Source: Pedobacter helvus
Lineage (GTDB): Bacteria; Bacteroidota; Bacteroidia; Sphingobacteriales; Sphingobacteriaceae
Direction of reading: 5' to 3'
Assembly (NCBI RefSeq): GCF_005925325.1
Contig: NZ_SRMP01000006.1
Location: forward strand, 1-64,000
DNA: 64,000 nucleotides
The notes beneath the pieces are model-generated. The model made no database searches. It saw only the letters and a list, made by a program, of their open reading frames with translations, and was not told the origin of the DNA. The position numbers and the translations under genes are program-made. Position 1 is the stretch's first letter. Every line of letters starts with the position of its first letter. Shown here one piece after another: positions 43,674-51,668 of this stretch.

Positions 43674-44147
43674 TTATTCATGATGGTAGGGTTCGTTTTT
43701 TAATATAGTAAAAGCTCTGTAAAGTTGTTCTACAAAAAACAAACGTACCATTTGGTGAGAAAAAGTCATGTCTGACAGGGAAATACTACTGTTTGATCTT
43801 TTGTAAATGCTTTCGTCGAAGCCGTAGGGGCCACCGATAATGAAGACCAAGTTTTGTACACTGCCCACCATTTGCTTATTGATGTAGGCTGAAAACTGAA
43901 CAGACGTAAATTTCTTACCTTTCTCATCTAATAACACCACAACATCGCTATTGTTCAGCTGTTTTAGTAACAATTCTGCTTCTTTGGTTTTTTGCTGCGC
44001 TTCGGTCAAGTTTTTGGTGTTTTTTACATCAGGTATAATTACCATATTAAAGTTGATGTAATGCTTCAATCTATTCAGGTACTTGTCAATCCCTTCAATT
44101 AAATATTTATCTTCTGTTTTACCGATGGCAATTAAGGTAATCTTCAT
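43674..44147 (-). CDS. rlmH: 23S rRNA (pseudouridine-1915 N3)-methyltransferase
   Basis: 157 aa SPOUT methyltransferase. It methylates pseudouridine 1915 in helix 69 of 23S rRNA on assembled 70S ribosomes. The whole short protein is diagnostic: MKITLIAIGKTEDKYLIEGI at the start, VVLLDEKGKKFTSVQFSAYI, the SAM-knot FIIGGPYGFDESIYKRS and the C-terminal LSDMTFSHQMVRLFFVEQLYRAFTILKNEPYHH. Length is normal. Single gene, followed by a palindrome. Confidence 0.96.
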   Translation of the reverse strand: MKITLIAIGKTEDKYLIEGIDKYLNRLKHYINFNMVIIPDVKNTKNLTEAQQKTKEAELLLKQLNNSDVVVLLDEKGKKFTSVQFSAYINKQMVGSVQNLVFIIGGPYGFDESIYKRSNSSISLSDMTFSHQMVRLFFVEQLYRAFTILKNEPYHHE

Positions 44148-44349
44148 CTAATGCTTGCGTTTTTTATCTTTACAGCTGTAAACTATCTCGTCATGCTGAA
44201 TTTTTCAGGCGTATCTATTGATCTTTGTATTCAAGAGAGCTCCGCTGTTTATTTCAGCATCAGTTAAACAAGACCCTAACTAAAATAGCTATAAAGCAAA
44301 ACAAGGTCGGGGCGACGGGAGTAATTAAACCTATAATTCTTCAAATATA
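44148..44349. other. Intergenic region with family B repeat fragments
   Basis: At 44188-44210 is TCGTCATGCTGAATTTTTCAGGC, and at 44245-44262 CTGTTTATTTCAGCATCAG, which together look like an eroded family B element. No clear promoter for the MutS-like gene is seen. Confidence 0.5.
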
Positions 44350-46158
44350 ATGTTAAATACCGAGCTAGATAGATTAAAAAGATACGAACAATTGGCAATA
44401 GAGCAGCAGGATAAAATTGTTGTGCTTAAGAAAAGAGTAGATCAGCTTTCTTTTGTGCGTGTGGCTTTGTTGCTGGTAGAAATTGGCTTTTTTGTTGGCT
44501 TTGTAAGCTCTGAAGGAAGTTTCGTAAATGCGATTTGGTCTGTTTTACTACTGCTGCCAATCTTTACTTTCGCCGCGGTAGTTAGACGGCAAAATAAATT
44601 GGAAAAGGAATACAAGTTCCACCAAAATTTGCTTTGGGTTTTCGAAAATGAGGCTGCTTTATTACAAGGCAAAACTAATGGGTATAATGATGGAACTGCT
44701 TTCGAAGATGAAAATCACGCCTATCTATCTGATCTGGATATCTTTGGAAAATCTTCGCTTTACGCTTTGATCAACAGAGGAGCTTCAAAAATTGGTATAG
44801 AAGAATTGGCAAAGCATTTGGCCACAGTTAGCAACCGAGAGATTATTATTGATCGTCAGGAAGCAGTTAAAGAATTAACCGAACATATTGATAGTACCTT
44901 TGCTTTTAGGGCCAATTTGAGAGGTCACGAGTTAAACAGAGTTGAAGAAATTAAGCAGAAATTAGGTGGTCAATTGTTAAAGCAAGTAGCCTTTACATCC
45001 AATAAATTATTGCGAGTTTATGTGAAATTGGTTCCTTATTTAATGCTGCTTTTATTTTTGACAGGGTTAATTTTTGGTAGCACTTTTTGGAGTGTTTTTA
45101 GCTTAATGGCCTTTGCCAATGCCATGTTAACTTTTTTTTATTCTAAACAAATCACGACAGTTTACTACGGTTTTAGTGGAAGTTCTGGTTTGTTAAGCAG
45201 TTACGCTGATGCCATTGAATGGACAGAACAGCGGGTTTGTGACTCTAAATACATCAAAGAGTTATTTAAGTCGGAAGAGAAAGTGAGTGCACACATTAAA
45301 GCTTTGTCTAAAATCATTGTTGAGTTTGATGCCCGACTGAACTTTCTGCTGTATGCGGTACTTAATTTCTTTTTGCTCTGGGATTTAAAATGTTGTATCA
45401 AACTGGGTGATTGGAGTAGAAACGTGAGTGATCAGGTAGCTCAAGGTTTAGATCGTATCGGTTATTTCGAAGAACTGATTTCTTTTGCTACCTTAAATTA
45501 CAATCATCCTAATTGGGTATTCCCAACTATCAACACCGATTTTGCTTTAAAAGCTGATGAATTGGGACATCCTTTAATTGCTGTTGATAAACGGGTAGAT
45601 AACACCTATACGGTAAGGGATGCGCCAACGGTAGATATCATTACGGGTTCTAACATGGCTGGAAAAAGTACTTTTTTGCGTACCGTCGGAATCAACATGG
45701 TGTTGGCTTATGCAGGCGCACCAGTTTGCGCAAAGCGAATGGAGCTGTCTATTTTTCGTTTGCTAACTTATATGCGCATCAAAGACAATTTGATTGAAAG
45801 TACATCTACTTTTAAAGCAGAACTGAACCGATTAAAAATGATTTTAAGCGAGGTGGAACAACATCCAAATGCTTTTGTGCTGATTGATGAAATGTTAAGA
45901 GGGACGAACAGTAAAGACAAGTTTGACGGGTCGAAGGCTTTCATCGAGAAATTGATAAAAATAGGTACACCAACCTTGTTTGCCACTCACGATTTACAAC
46001 TCTCGGAATTAGAACACGTACATCCGAATGCTGTTCGTAATTTCCATTTTGATATTCAGTTGGTAGGTAACGAAATGGAGTTTGATTATTTAATTAAACA
46101 AGGACCTTGTACCAAATTTAATGCAGCAATTTTGTTAAAGCAGATAGGTTTGGGGTAA
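44350..46158 (+). CDS. Membrane-anchored MutS-family ATPase
   Basis: 602 aa. The C-terminal third is a MutS domain V ATPase: Walker A GSNMAGKST (433-441), Walker B VLIDEMLRGTN (Asp513-Glu514) and FATHDLQL. The N-terminal part has no mismatch-recognition domain. Instead there is a coiled-coil start (about 1-30), two hydrophobic helices (about 35-52 and 57-77) and another hydrophobic pair (about 225-265, LVPYLMLLLFLTGLIFGS and following). So it is probably anchored to the inner membrane with the ATPase in the cytosol. It does not look like MutS1 or MutS2 (no Smr domain at the end). Such proteins are widespread in Bacteroidota and have no established role in mismatch repair. Confidence 0.88.
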   Translation: MLNTELDRLKRYEQLAIEQQDKIVVLKKRVDQLSFVRVALLLVEIGFFVGFVSSEGSFVNAIWSVLLLLPIFTFAAVVRRQNKLEKEYKFHQNLLWVFENEAALLQGKTNGYNDGTAFEDENHAYLSDLDIFGKSSLYALINRGASKIGIEELAKHLATVSNREIIIDRQEAVKELTEHIDSTFAFRANLRGHELNRVEEIKQKLGGQLLKQVAFTSNKLLRVYVKLVPYLMLLLFLTGLIFGSTFWSVFSLMAFANAMLTFFYSKQITTVYYGFSGSSGLLSSYADAIEWTEQRVCDSKYIKELFKSEEKVSAHIKALSKIIVEFDARLNFLLYAVLNFFLLWDLKCCIKLGDWSRNVSDQVAQGLDRIGYFEELISFATLNYNHPNWVFPTINTDFALKADELGHPLIAVDKRVDNTYTVRDAPTVDIITGSNMAGKSTFLRTVGINMVLAYAGAPVCAKRMELSIFRLLTYMRIKDNLIESTSTFKAELNRLKMILSEVEQHPNAFVLIDEMLRGTNSKDKFDGSKAFIEKLIKIGTPTLFATHDLQLSELEHVHPNAVRNFHFDIQLVGNEMEFDYLIKQGPCTKFNAAILLKQIGLG

Positions 46159-46287
46159 TCCCCCTAGTCCCTAAAGGGGGATAAGGTGCTTGTAAATCAA
46201 ACGACTAGCCATCTAAAGTTCCCTTTAGGACAATAGCGGTAAAACTTAACTTTAATTTAACCCGAACAATCAAATTATTCACTTTAT
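46159..46287. repeat. Spacer with a CCCCC/GGGGG hairpin repeat
   Basis: CCCCCTAGTCCC (46160-46171) with TAAAGGGGG (to 46180) forms a small hairpin directly after the MutS-like stop; a CCCTTTAGGACAATAGCGG segment follows. This is a common intergenic sequence type, also seen in another form at 25444-25480. It may serve as terminator. Confidence 0.45.
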
Positions 46288-47631
46288 TTGATGCAAATGC
46301 ACAGTAGCGATTTTGGTAAGGATTTTTTATGGGGCGTGGCTACTGCCGCTGCCCAGATAGAAGGTGCGGCCAATACTCATGGTAAAGGCCCAAGTATCTG
46401 GGATACTTTTTCCAAACGTTCTGGCAAAATCAAGAAAGGACATCATCCAACTGAAGCGTGCGATTTCTACCATCGTTATCAGGAAGATGTTTCGTTAGTT
46501 AAAGCATTAGGCTTTACAGTCTTTCGCTTTTCCATTGCATGGTCTCGTATTTTTCCCTTGGGTAATGGAGCCTTAAACAATGAAGGTGTTTTATTTTATC
46601 ACCATGTAATAGACGAATGCTTGCAACAAGGTTTGGTACCAATGGTAACTTTATACCACTGGGATTTGCCTGAAGCTTTATCAAAAGAAGGTGGCTGGAC
46701 TGCCTATGCCATCAACAGTGTTTTTAATGATTACGTACTTTTCTGCGCAAAAGAATATGGAGAAAAAGTAAAGCATTGGATTGTAATTAACGAGCCCTTT
46801 GGTTTTACTTCTTTGGGTTACATGTTGGGCGTTCATGCGCCAGGGCAAACCGGTGTACACAATTTTTTCGATGCAGCTTTACATACGGCAATAGCTCAAG
46901 CTGATGGAGCAAAAATTTTAAGAGCAGAAGTGAAAGACGCCATTATCGGCACTGCTTTTTCTTGTTCGGAGATTATTCCCTATACGCAATCATCACAAGA
47001 TTTAACGGCTGCTAAACGGGTAGATGTGTTAATGAACCGCTTTTTTTTAGAACCAGTTTTGGGGATGGGTTTTCCTACTGCCGATTGGGAAGTGCTGGAG
47101 AAATTTTCGATTAGTCACTCTACCTGGCGCCATCAAGAACGAATGAAGTTTGATTTTGATTTCGTTGGTGTACAGAATTATTTCCCCTTGGTAATTAAAT
47201 ACAATGCTTTTATTCCTGTGGTACAAGCTTGGGAGGTAAAAGCAAAGAACAGAAAAGTGCCGCATACCGCGATGGGTTGGGAAATTAATGCAGATAGCTT
47301 TTATCGCATCATCAAACAGTTTGCGGCTTATCCCCAAGTGAAAAATATCATAGTTACCGAGAATGGTGCGGCATTTCATGATAAGGTAATTGATGGGAAA
47401 ATCGATGACCCAGAAAGAACCGAATATTTTAAAGCTTATCTAGCCGAGATGTTGAAGGCTAAAAATGAAGGTGTCAATATTACTGGTTACCTAGCTTGGA
47501 CTTTAATGGATAATTTCGAATGGGCAGAAGGCTATCAAGCTCGTTTTGGTATTGTTCATAATGATTTCAAAACGCAACAACGTACCATCAAACAATCTGG
47601 TTATTGGTGGCAAGAATTTTTATCGAAGTAA
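46288..47631 (+). CDS. bglA: GH1 family beta-glucosidase
   Basis: 447 aa, cytosolic TIM-barrel glycosidase of the normal GH1 size. Acid/base Glu169 in VINEPF and nucleophile Glu358 in VTENGA are present, with the N-terminal signature FLWGVATAAAQIEGA and FRFSIAWSRIFP. The C-terminal LAWTLMDNFEWAEGYQARFGI carries the aglycone-site residues. Probable reaction: hydrolysis of beta-glucosides or related beta-glycosides. The start has ATG codons at 46288, 46291 and 46297; the last (MHSSDFGKDF) would be sufficient. No transporter is adjacent. Confidence 0.93.
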   Translation: MMQMHSSDFGKDFLWGVATAAAQIEGAANTHGKGPSIWDTFSKRSGKIKKGHHPTEACDFYHRYQEDVSLVKALGFTVFRFSIAWSRIFPLGNGALNNEGVLFYHHVIDECLQQGLVPMVTLYHWDLPEALSKEGGWTAYAINSVFNDYVLFCAKEYGEKVKHWIVINEPFGFTSLGYMLGVHAPGQTGVHNFFDAALHTAIAQADGAKILRAEVKDAIIGTAFSCSEIIPYTQSSQDLTAAKRVDVLMNRFFLEPVLGMGFPTADWEVLEKFSISHSTWRHQERMKFDFDFVGVQNYFPLVIKYNAFIPVVQAWEVKAKNRKVPHTAMGWEINADSFYRIIKQFAAYPQVKNIIVTENGAAFHDKVIDGKIDDPERTEYFKAYLAEMLKAKNEGVNITGYLAWTLMDNFEWAEGYQARFGIVHNDFKTQQRTIKQSGYWWQEFLSK

Positions 47632-47649
47632 ATCCTTATATTTAAGGAT

Positions 47650-48072
47650 ATGGATGACAAAATCATAGTTTATAGTACTTTTTATAATCCTATCGAAGCT
47701 AATATCATTAAAGCTAAATTGGAAGATGCTGGTATTCCCTGTTTTTTAACAGATGAGAATGTAGCAACAATACAGCCGCTTTATAATCAGGCAATTGGGG
47801 GTGTTAAGCTGAATGTTTTTGAAAAGGATGTAGAACAAATTAGCATGCTACTGGCAGATAATGCGACGCTCGAAGTGCCAGAAATAGAAACTGAGCAGGT
47901 CGATGATAAAGTTGTTTGTGAAAATTGCGGTTCTACCAATGTAAGTTATGGTTTAGCAACTAAAAATAAACACAGTTGGTGGGTTGCTGTGCTATCTATC
48001 TTAATGACTGTTTATCCTTTCAAAGCAAATAAGTGTTATCATTGTTATAAGTGTGGTCACGAATTTAAATAG
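47650..48072 (+). CDS. DUF2007 domain protein with C-terminal zinc-ribbon-like segment
   Basis: 140 aa. Residues 1-70 are a DUF2007 domain (putative signal-transducing protein): KIIVYSTFYNPIEANIIKAKLEDAGIPCFLTDEN, then GGVKLNVFEKDVEQ. Residues 90-93 (CENC) and 129-135 (CYHCYKC) could hold a zinc ion, with a hydrophobic stretch in between (about 110-125, WWVAVLSILMTVYPF) that may touch the membrane. The downstream gene encodes the same domain without the Cys part, five bases later: a tandem duplication in one operon. Function unknown; the family is of GlnB-like ferredoxin fold. Confidence 0.82.
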   Translation: MDDKIIVYSTFYNPIEANIIKAKLEDAGIPCFLTDENVATIQPLYNQAIGGVKLNVFEKDVEQISMLLADNATLEVPEIETEQVDDKVVCENCGSTNVSYGLATKNKHSWWVAVLSILMTVYPFKANKCYHCYKCGHEFK

Positions 48073-48077
48073 ATCTT

Positions 48078-48314
48078 ATGGCAGAAAATAAAATAGTAGT
48101 TTACAAAACCTTCGAAAATCCGATGGAAGCGAACATTGTTAAAAGTCGTTTGCTAGATGCTGGTTTCGAATGTTTTCTTACAGGTGAAAATGCAGCGTTA
48201 GTTTATCCAGTTTTTGATACTTCGATAAGTGGAGTACAATTGCATGTTTTCGAAAAAGATGTTCATGCTATCGAGCAGTTTTTAACTGAAGATGAAGCTT
48301 TGGAAGGGTTGTAA
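48078..48314 (+). CDS. DUF2007 domain protein (short paralogue)
   Basis: 78 aa, DUF2007 only: KIVVYKTFENPMEANIVKSRLLDAGFECFLTGEN aligns residue by residue with the start of the preceding protein, and SGVQLHVFEKDVHAIEQFL with its GGVKLNVFEKDVEQISMLL. It lacks the C-terminal Cys segment. Same operon (5-nt gap), followed by a terminator that is also part of a direct repeat. Function unknown. Confidence 0.82.
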   Translation: MAENKIVVYKTFENPMEANIVKSRLLDAGFECFLTGENAALVYPVFDTSISGVQLHVFEKDVHAIEQFLTEDEALEGL

Positions 48315-48331
48315 TATGGTGATCAGTAATT

Positions 48332-48369
48332 AGTAGTCAGGTATCAGTTCATTACAATAAAAATCCCAA
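48332..48369 (+). repeat. Direct repeat, left copy, flanking the RAYT unit
   Basis: The segment begins AGTAGTCAGGTATCAGTTC and ends ATAAAAATCCCAA. It recurs at 49109-49146 with one difference in 38 bases. The last nine bases are the left arm of a terminator in both places. The two copies bracket the REP-RAYT-REP unit. Confidence 0.85.
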
Positions 48370-48395
48370 TTGGTTTAAAAACTAGTTGGGATTTC
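48361..48395. terminator. Terminator after the DUF2007 pair
   Basis: AAATCCCAA (48361-48369) pairs with TTGGGATTT (48386-48394). It is nearly the same hairpin as the aconitase terminator at 49137. Confidence 0.85.
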
Positions 48396-48407
48396 TTATT
48401 TCTTTCT

Positions 48408-48431
48408 CTTGTTGGCGTCCTCGCCAACGAG
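48408..48431 (-). repeat. REP-like hairpin, left of the RAYT gene
   Basis: Stem CTTGTTGGCG/CGCCAACGAG with loop TCCT. On the minus strand it reads CGTTGGCG-AGGA-CGCCAAC, and the right hairpin reads CGTTGGCG-GGGA-CGCCAACG on the plus strand: the same element in opposite orientation. Confidence 0.8.
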
Positions 48432-48490
48432 TGGTGATCAATAATCCAATCAAATTTTATTAGCTTTAAGTCTACCTATTTTAGATTTTT

Positions 48491-48997
48491 ATGCTAAAAT
48501 CATATCACCCAGAATTTCTTACAGCTACGATTTTAAATTGGCAACATTTATTAAGTGATGAATTTAAACAAATAATAATTGACACGCTGGGTTGGCTTGC
48601 AAGACAAAAACGTTGTACAATTTATGGCTTTGTAATCATGCCCAATCACATTCATTTGTTATGGAAGATTGAAGACGGATTTGATAGGGCTAATGTTCAG
48701 GGTGCTTTGCTGAGCTTCACTGCTCACGAATTTAAGAAGAGGGTAGATAATACACAGCTACAGAACTATCAAGTCAATCTTGCAGATAGAGTATTCCAAT
48801 TTTGGCAGCGAGATTGTATGATTAAAGAATGCTGTGGCGAAGAGTTTTTAAAGCAAAAGTTAGATTATATTCATCAAAATCCCTTGCAGTCACATTGGGG
48901 TTTAAGTGATTTGCCGGAAAATTATTATTGGTCTTCTGCTTCATTTTATGAAAATGGAGAAAGTCCTTTTGGCTTTATAACTCATTATAAGGAATAG
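48491..48997 (+). CDS. REP-associated tyrosine transposase (RAYT, Y1/HUH type)
   Basis: 168 aa. IS200/IS605-like Y1 transposase fold: the HUH motif is His53-Ile-His55 in MPNHIHLLW, and the probable nucleophile is Tyr126 in KLDYIHQNPL, the characteristic RAYT motif. Between them TAHEFKKRV and FWQRDCMIKECC follow the usual order. It lacks the terminal structures of a full IS200 and instead sits between two short inverted hairpins with the stem GTTGGCG. RAYTs nick single-stranded REP hairpins and are linked to their spread. The gene is intact, so the system may be active or recently active. It interrupts the spacer between the DUF2007 pair and aconitase. Confidence 0.9.
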   Translation: MLKSYHPEFLTATILNWQHLLSDEFKQIIIDTLGWLARQKRCTIYGFVIMPNHIHLLWKIEDGFDRANVQGALLSFTAHEFKKRVDNTQLQNYQVNLADRVFQFWQRDCMIKECCGEEFLKQKLDYIHQNPLQSHWGLSDLPENYYWSSASFYENGESPFGFITHYKE

Positions 48998-49008
48998 TAT
49001 GTTTTTTG

Positions 49009-49032
49009 CACGTTGGCGGGGACGCCAACGTG
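49009..49032 (+). repeat. REP-like hairpin, right of the RAYT gene
   Basis: Stem CACGTTGGCG/CGCCAACGTG with loop GGGA, 12 bases past the RAYT stop. It is inverted relative to the left hairpin at 48408-48431 (18 of 19 core bases shared). Confidence 0.8.
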
Positions 49033-49108
49033 AGCGGGAGTAGGCGAGGAGTTGAAATGAACAGCCAGACTTTCGGATGATAGTAGCAATGTATTTGCTC
49101 TTAAAAAA

Positions 49109-49146
49109 AGTGGTCAGGTATCAGTTCATTACAATAAAAATCCCAA
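49109..49146 (+). repeat. Direct repeat, right copy, flanking the RAYT unit
   Basis: Same as the segment at 48332-48369 except for one base (AGTG for AGTA). It leads into the aconitase terminator. Confidence 0.85.
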
Positions 49147-49172
49147 CTAGCTTTTACACTAATTGGGATTTT
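49137..49172. terminator. Terminator after the AcnA-type aconitase gene
   Basis: AAAATCCCAACTAG (49137-49150) pairs with CTAATTGGGATTTT (49159-49172). On the minus strand it follows the aconitase stop by 31 bases. Confidence 0.85.
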
Positions 49173-49202
49173 GTTTATCCGCCATCTCAGACTTGCGGAT
49201 AA

Positions 49203-51485
49203 TTAAGCCTGTGCAGCTTTCGCGGCAGCTTCTTTTCTAATGATATTTAATGCGCCACCAGCTTTAAACCACTCAATTTGTTGTTCGTTGTAGCTATGGT
49301 TTACATCAAATTGTTCGGTAGAGCCATCTGCGTGATGTAATACCAAAGTTAATGGCTTGTTAGGAGCAAATTCAGTTAAGCCTAAGATATCAATCGTATC
49401 ATCTTCTTGGATCTTATTATAGTCTTCTTTATCTGCAAAGGTTAAACCTAACATTCCTTGTTTCTTCAAATTGGTTTCGTGAATACGGGCAAAAGATTTG
49501 ACCAACACCGCACGTACGCCTAAATGACGAGGCTCCATAGCTGCGTGCTCACGAGATGAACCTTCACCATAGTTTTCGTCGCCAACAACGATAGAGCCAA
49601 TACCTTGAGCTTTGTAGGCACGCTGCGTAGCAGGTACAGGCCCGTATTCGCCGGTCAATTGGTTTTTAATATCGTCTGTTTTATCGTTGAAGTAATTTAC
49701 TGCACCAATTAACATGTTGTTTGAGATGTTATCTAAGTGACCACGGAATTTCAACCATGGACCAGCCATAGAAATATGGTCGGTTGTACATTTACCTTTA
49801 GCTTTGATTAATAATTTTAAGCCTTTAAGGTCTGTACCTTCCCACGGTGCAAAAGGATCTAATAGTTGCAAACGGTGCGAAGTAGGTGAAACTTTAACTT
49901 CAACATTAGATCCGTCTTCTGCTGGAGCTTGGAAACCTGCATCTTCTACCGCATAACCTTTTTCTGGCAATTCCCAGCCTGTAGGTTCGTCCAATTTTAC
50001 TTGCTCGCCCTTATCATTAGTTAAAGTATCGGTAAGTGGGTTAAAACCTAAATCCCCAGCAATAGCAATGGCAGCTACAATTTCTGGCGAAGTTACAAAA
50101 GCGTAAGTGTTAGGGTTGCCATCGGCACGTTTAGCGAAGTTACGGTTAAACGAATGTACAATAGTATTTTTTTCTGCTTTCTCTGCACCTGTTCTGTCCC
50201 ACATACCTATACAAGGTCCACAAGCGTTAGTGAAGATAGTTGCATCTAAATCTTTAAATGTACCCAACAAACCATCACGATCTGCGGTGTAACGCACTTG
50301 CTCAGATCCTGGATTGATGCCAAACTCAGCTTTTTTACCTAAACCTTTATCAATAGCTTGTTTGGCAACCGAAGCGGCACGAGATAAATCTTCGTAAGAT
50401 GAGTTGGTACAAGAACCAATTAAGCCCCATTCTACTTTAGTTGGCCACCCGTTAGCTTCGGCAACTGCTTTCATTTGCGAAATAGGCGTAGCCAAATCTG
50501 GTGTAAATGGACCGTTTAAGTAAGGCTCTAATTCATCTAAGTTAATTTCTATCAATTGATCGAAGTATTTCTCTGGTTGAGCATAAACTTCAGCATCGCC
50601 AGTTAAATGTTCTTTAATTGCATTTGCGGCCTCAGCTACATCAGCACGGTTGGTAGCACGTAAGTAACGCTCCATACTATCATCATAACCGAAAGTAGAA
50701 GTAGTAGCGCCAATTTCTGCTCCCATGTTACAGATTGTGCCTTTACCCGTACAGCTTAGGTTAATGGCTCCGTCGCCAAAATATTCTACAATAGCACCAG
50801 TACCACCTTTCACGGTTAAAATACCGGCAACCTTTAAGATCACGTCTTTAGCCGAAGTCCAGCCGTTTAATTTTCCGGTCAACTTCACGCCAATTAATTT
50901 AGGGAATTTTAGTTCCCAAGGTAAGCCAGCCATTACATCGCAGGCATCGGCACCGCCAACACCAATTGCCAACATGCCTAAACCGCCCGCATTAACGGTA
51001 TGACTATCGGTACCAATCATCATCCCGCCAGGAAAAGCATAGTTTTCTAAAATTACTTGGTGGATGATACCTGCACCTGGCTTCCAGAAACCAATGCCGT
51101 ATTTGTTAGAAACTGAAGAAAGGAAATCGAAAACTTCGGCACTTTCAGTTTTAGCATGAGGTAAATCAATTTCGGCACCTAGCTTGGCAGTGATTAAGTG
51201 ATCACAGTGCACAGAAGAAGGTACAGCAACTTTTGGTCGGCCAGCTTGCATAAATTGCAATAAGGCCATCTGTGCCGTGGCATCTTGCATTGCTACTCTA
51301 TCTGGTGCAAAGTCTACATAGTCTGCACCACGGGTAAATGCCTTATTAGATTTTCCATCCCAAAGGTGTGCGTATAATATTTTCTCTGAAAGAGTTAAAG
51401 GTCTGCCTACCAATTCGCGAGCTGCATTCACACGTTCGCCAAAGGTAGCATATACCTTTTTGATCATTTCTATATCAAAAGCCAT
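49203..51485 (-). CDS. acnA: Aconitate hydratase (mitochondrial/AcnA superfamily type)
   Basis: 760 aa from the ATG at 51485 ([19 protein letters not shown]); upstream codons to 51536 do not align with the family. Interconverts citrate and isocitrate in the TCA cycle. [4Fe-4S] ligands are Cys359 ([10 protein letters not shown]), Cys422 and Cys425 ([10 protein letters not shown]). The swivel domain carries [22 protein letters not shown]. Domain order 1-3 then swivel, with the overall sequence closer to mitochondrial aconitase than to E. coli AcnA. It is encoded directly downstream of the AcnB-type aconitase but separated by a terminator. Confidence 0.94.
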   Translation of the reverse strand: MAFDIEMIKKVYATFGERVNAARELVGRPLTLSEKILYAHLWDGKSNKAFTRGADYVDFAPDRVAMQDATAQMALLQFMQAGRPKVAVPSSVHCDHLITAKLGAEIDLPHAKTESAEVFDFLSSVSNKYGIGFWKPGAGIIHQVILENYAFPGGMMIGTDSHTVNAGGLGMLAIGVGGADACDVMAGLPWELKFPKLIGVKLTGKLNGWTSAKDVILKVAGILTVKGGTGAIVEYFGDGAINLSCTGKGTICNMGAEIGATTSTFGYDDSMERYLRATNRADVAEAANAIKEHLTGDAEVYAQPEKYFDQLIEINLDELEPYLNGPFTPDLATPISQMKAVAEANGWPTKVEWGLIGSCTNSSYEDLSRAASVAKQAIDKGLGKKAEFGINPGSEQVRYTADRDGLLGTFKDLDATIFTNACGPCIGMWDRTGAEKAEKNTIVHSFNRNFAKRADGNPNTYAFVTSPEIVAAIAIAGDLGFNPLTDTLTNDKGEQVKLDEPTGWELPEKGYAVEDAGFQAPAEDGSNVEVKVSPTSHRLQLLDPFAPWEGTDLKGLKLLIKAKGKCTTDHISMAGPWLKFRGHLDNISNNMLIGAVNYFNDKTDDIKNQLTGEYGPVPATQRAYKAQGIGSIVVGDENYGEGSSREHAAMEPRHLGVRAVLVKSFARIHETNLKKQGMLGLTFADKEDYNKIQEDDTIDILGLTEFAPNKPLTLVLHHADGSTEQFDVNHSYNEQQIEWFKAGGALNIIRKEAAAKAAQA

Positions 51486-51612
51486 AATTGTTTTGTTAAA
51501 ATTTTCATCAATAATGATGTTATCTAAATTAAACAATTTTCAACACAGTTGTTTTTTAGATTTGTCAAATTATGTTATTTAAAAACATTCTATGCAATGT
51601 TTGCATAAACAA

Positions 51613-51644
51613 AGAGGCCAGCCCGATACATCCGGCTGGCCTCT
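51613..51644 (-). terminator. Terminator of acnB
   Basis: AGAGGCCAGCC (51613-51623) pairs perfectly with GGCTGGCCTCT (51634-51644); on the minus strand TTTGTTT follows. It sits between the two aconitase genes. Confidence 0.88.
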
Positions 51645-51668
51645 ACTTATTAAGAATGATATGTGTTC

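Noticed and set aside
44350..46158. The MutS-like gene as part of a defence or mismatch-repair cluster
   Set aside because: Neighbours are RlmH, GH1 and DUF2007 genes; there is no MutL, nuclease or mobile DNA beside it.
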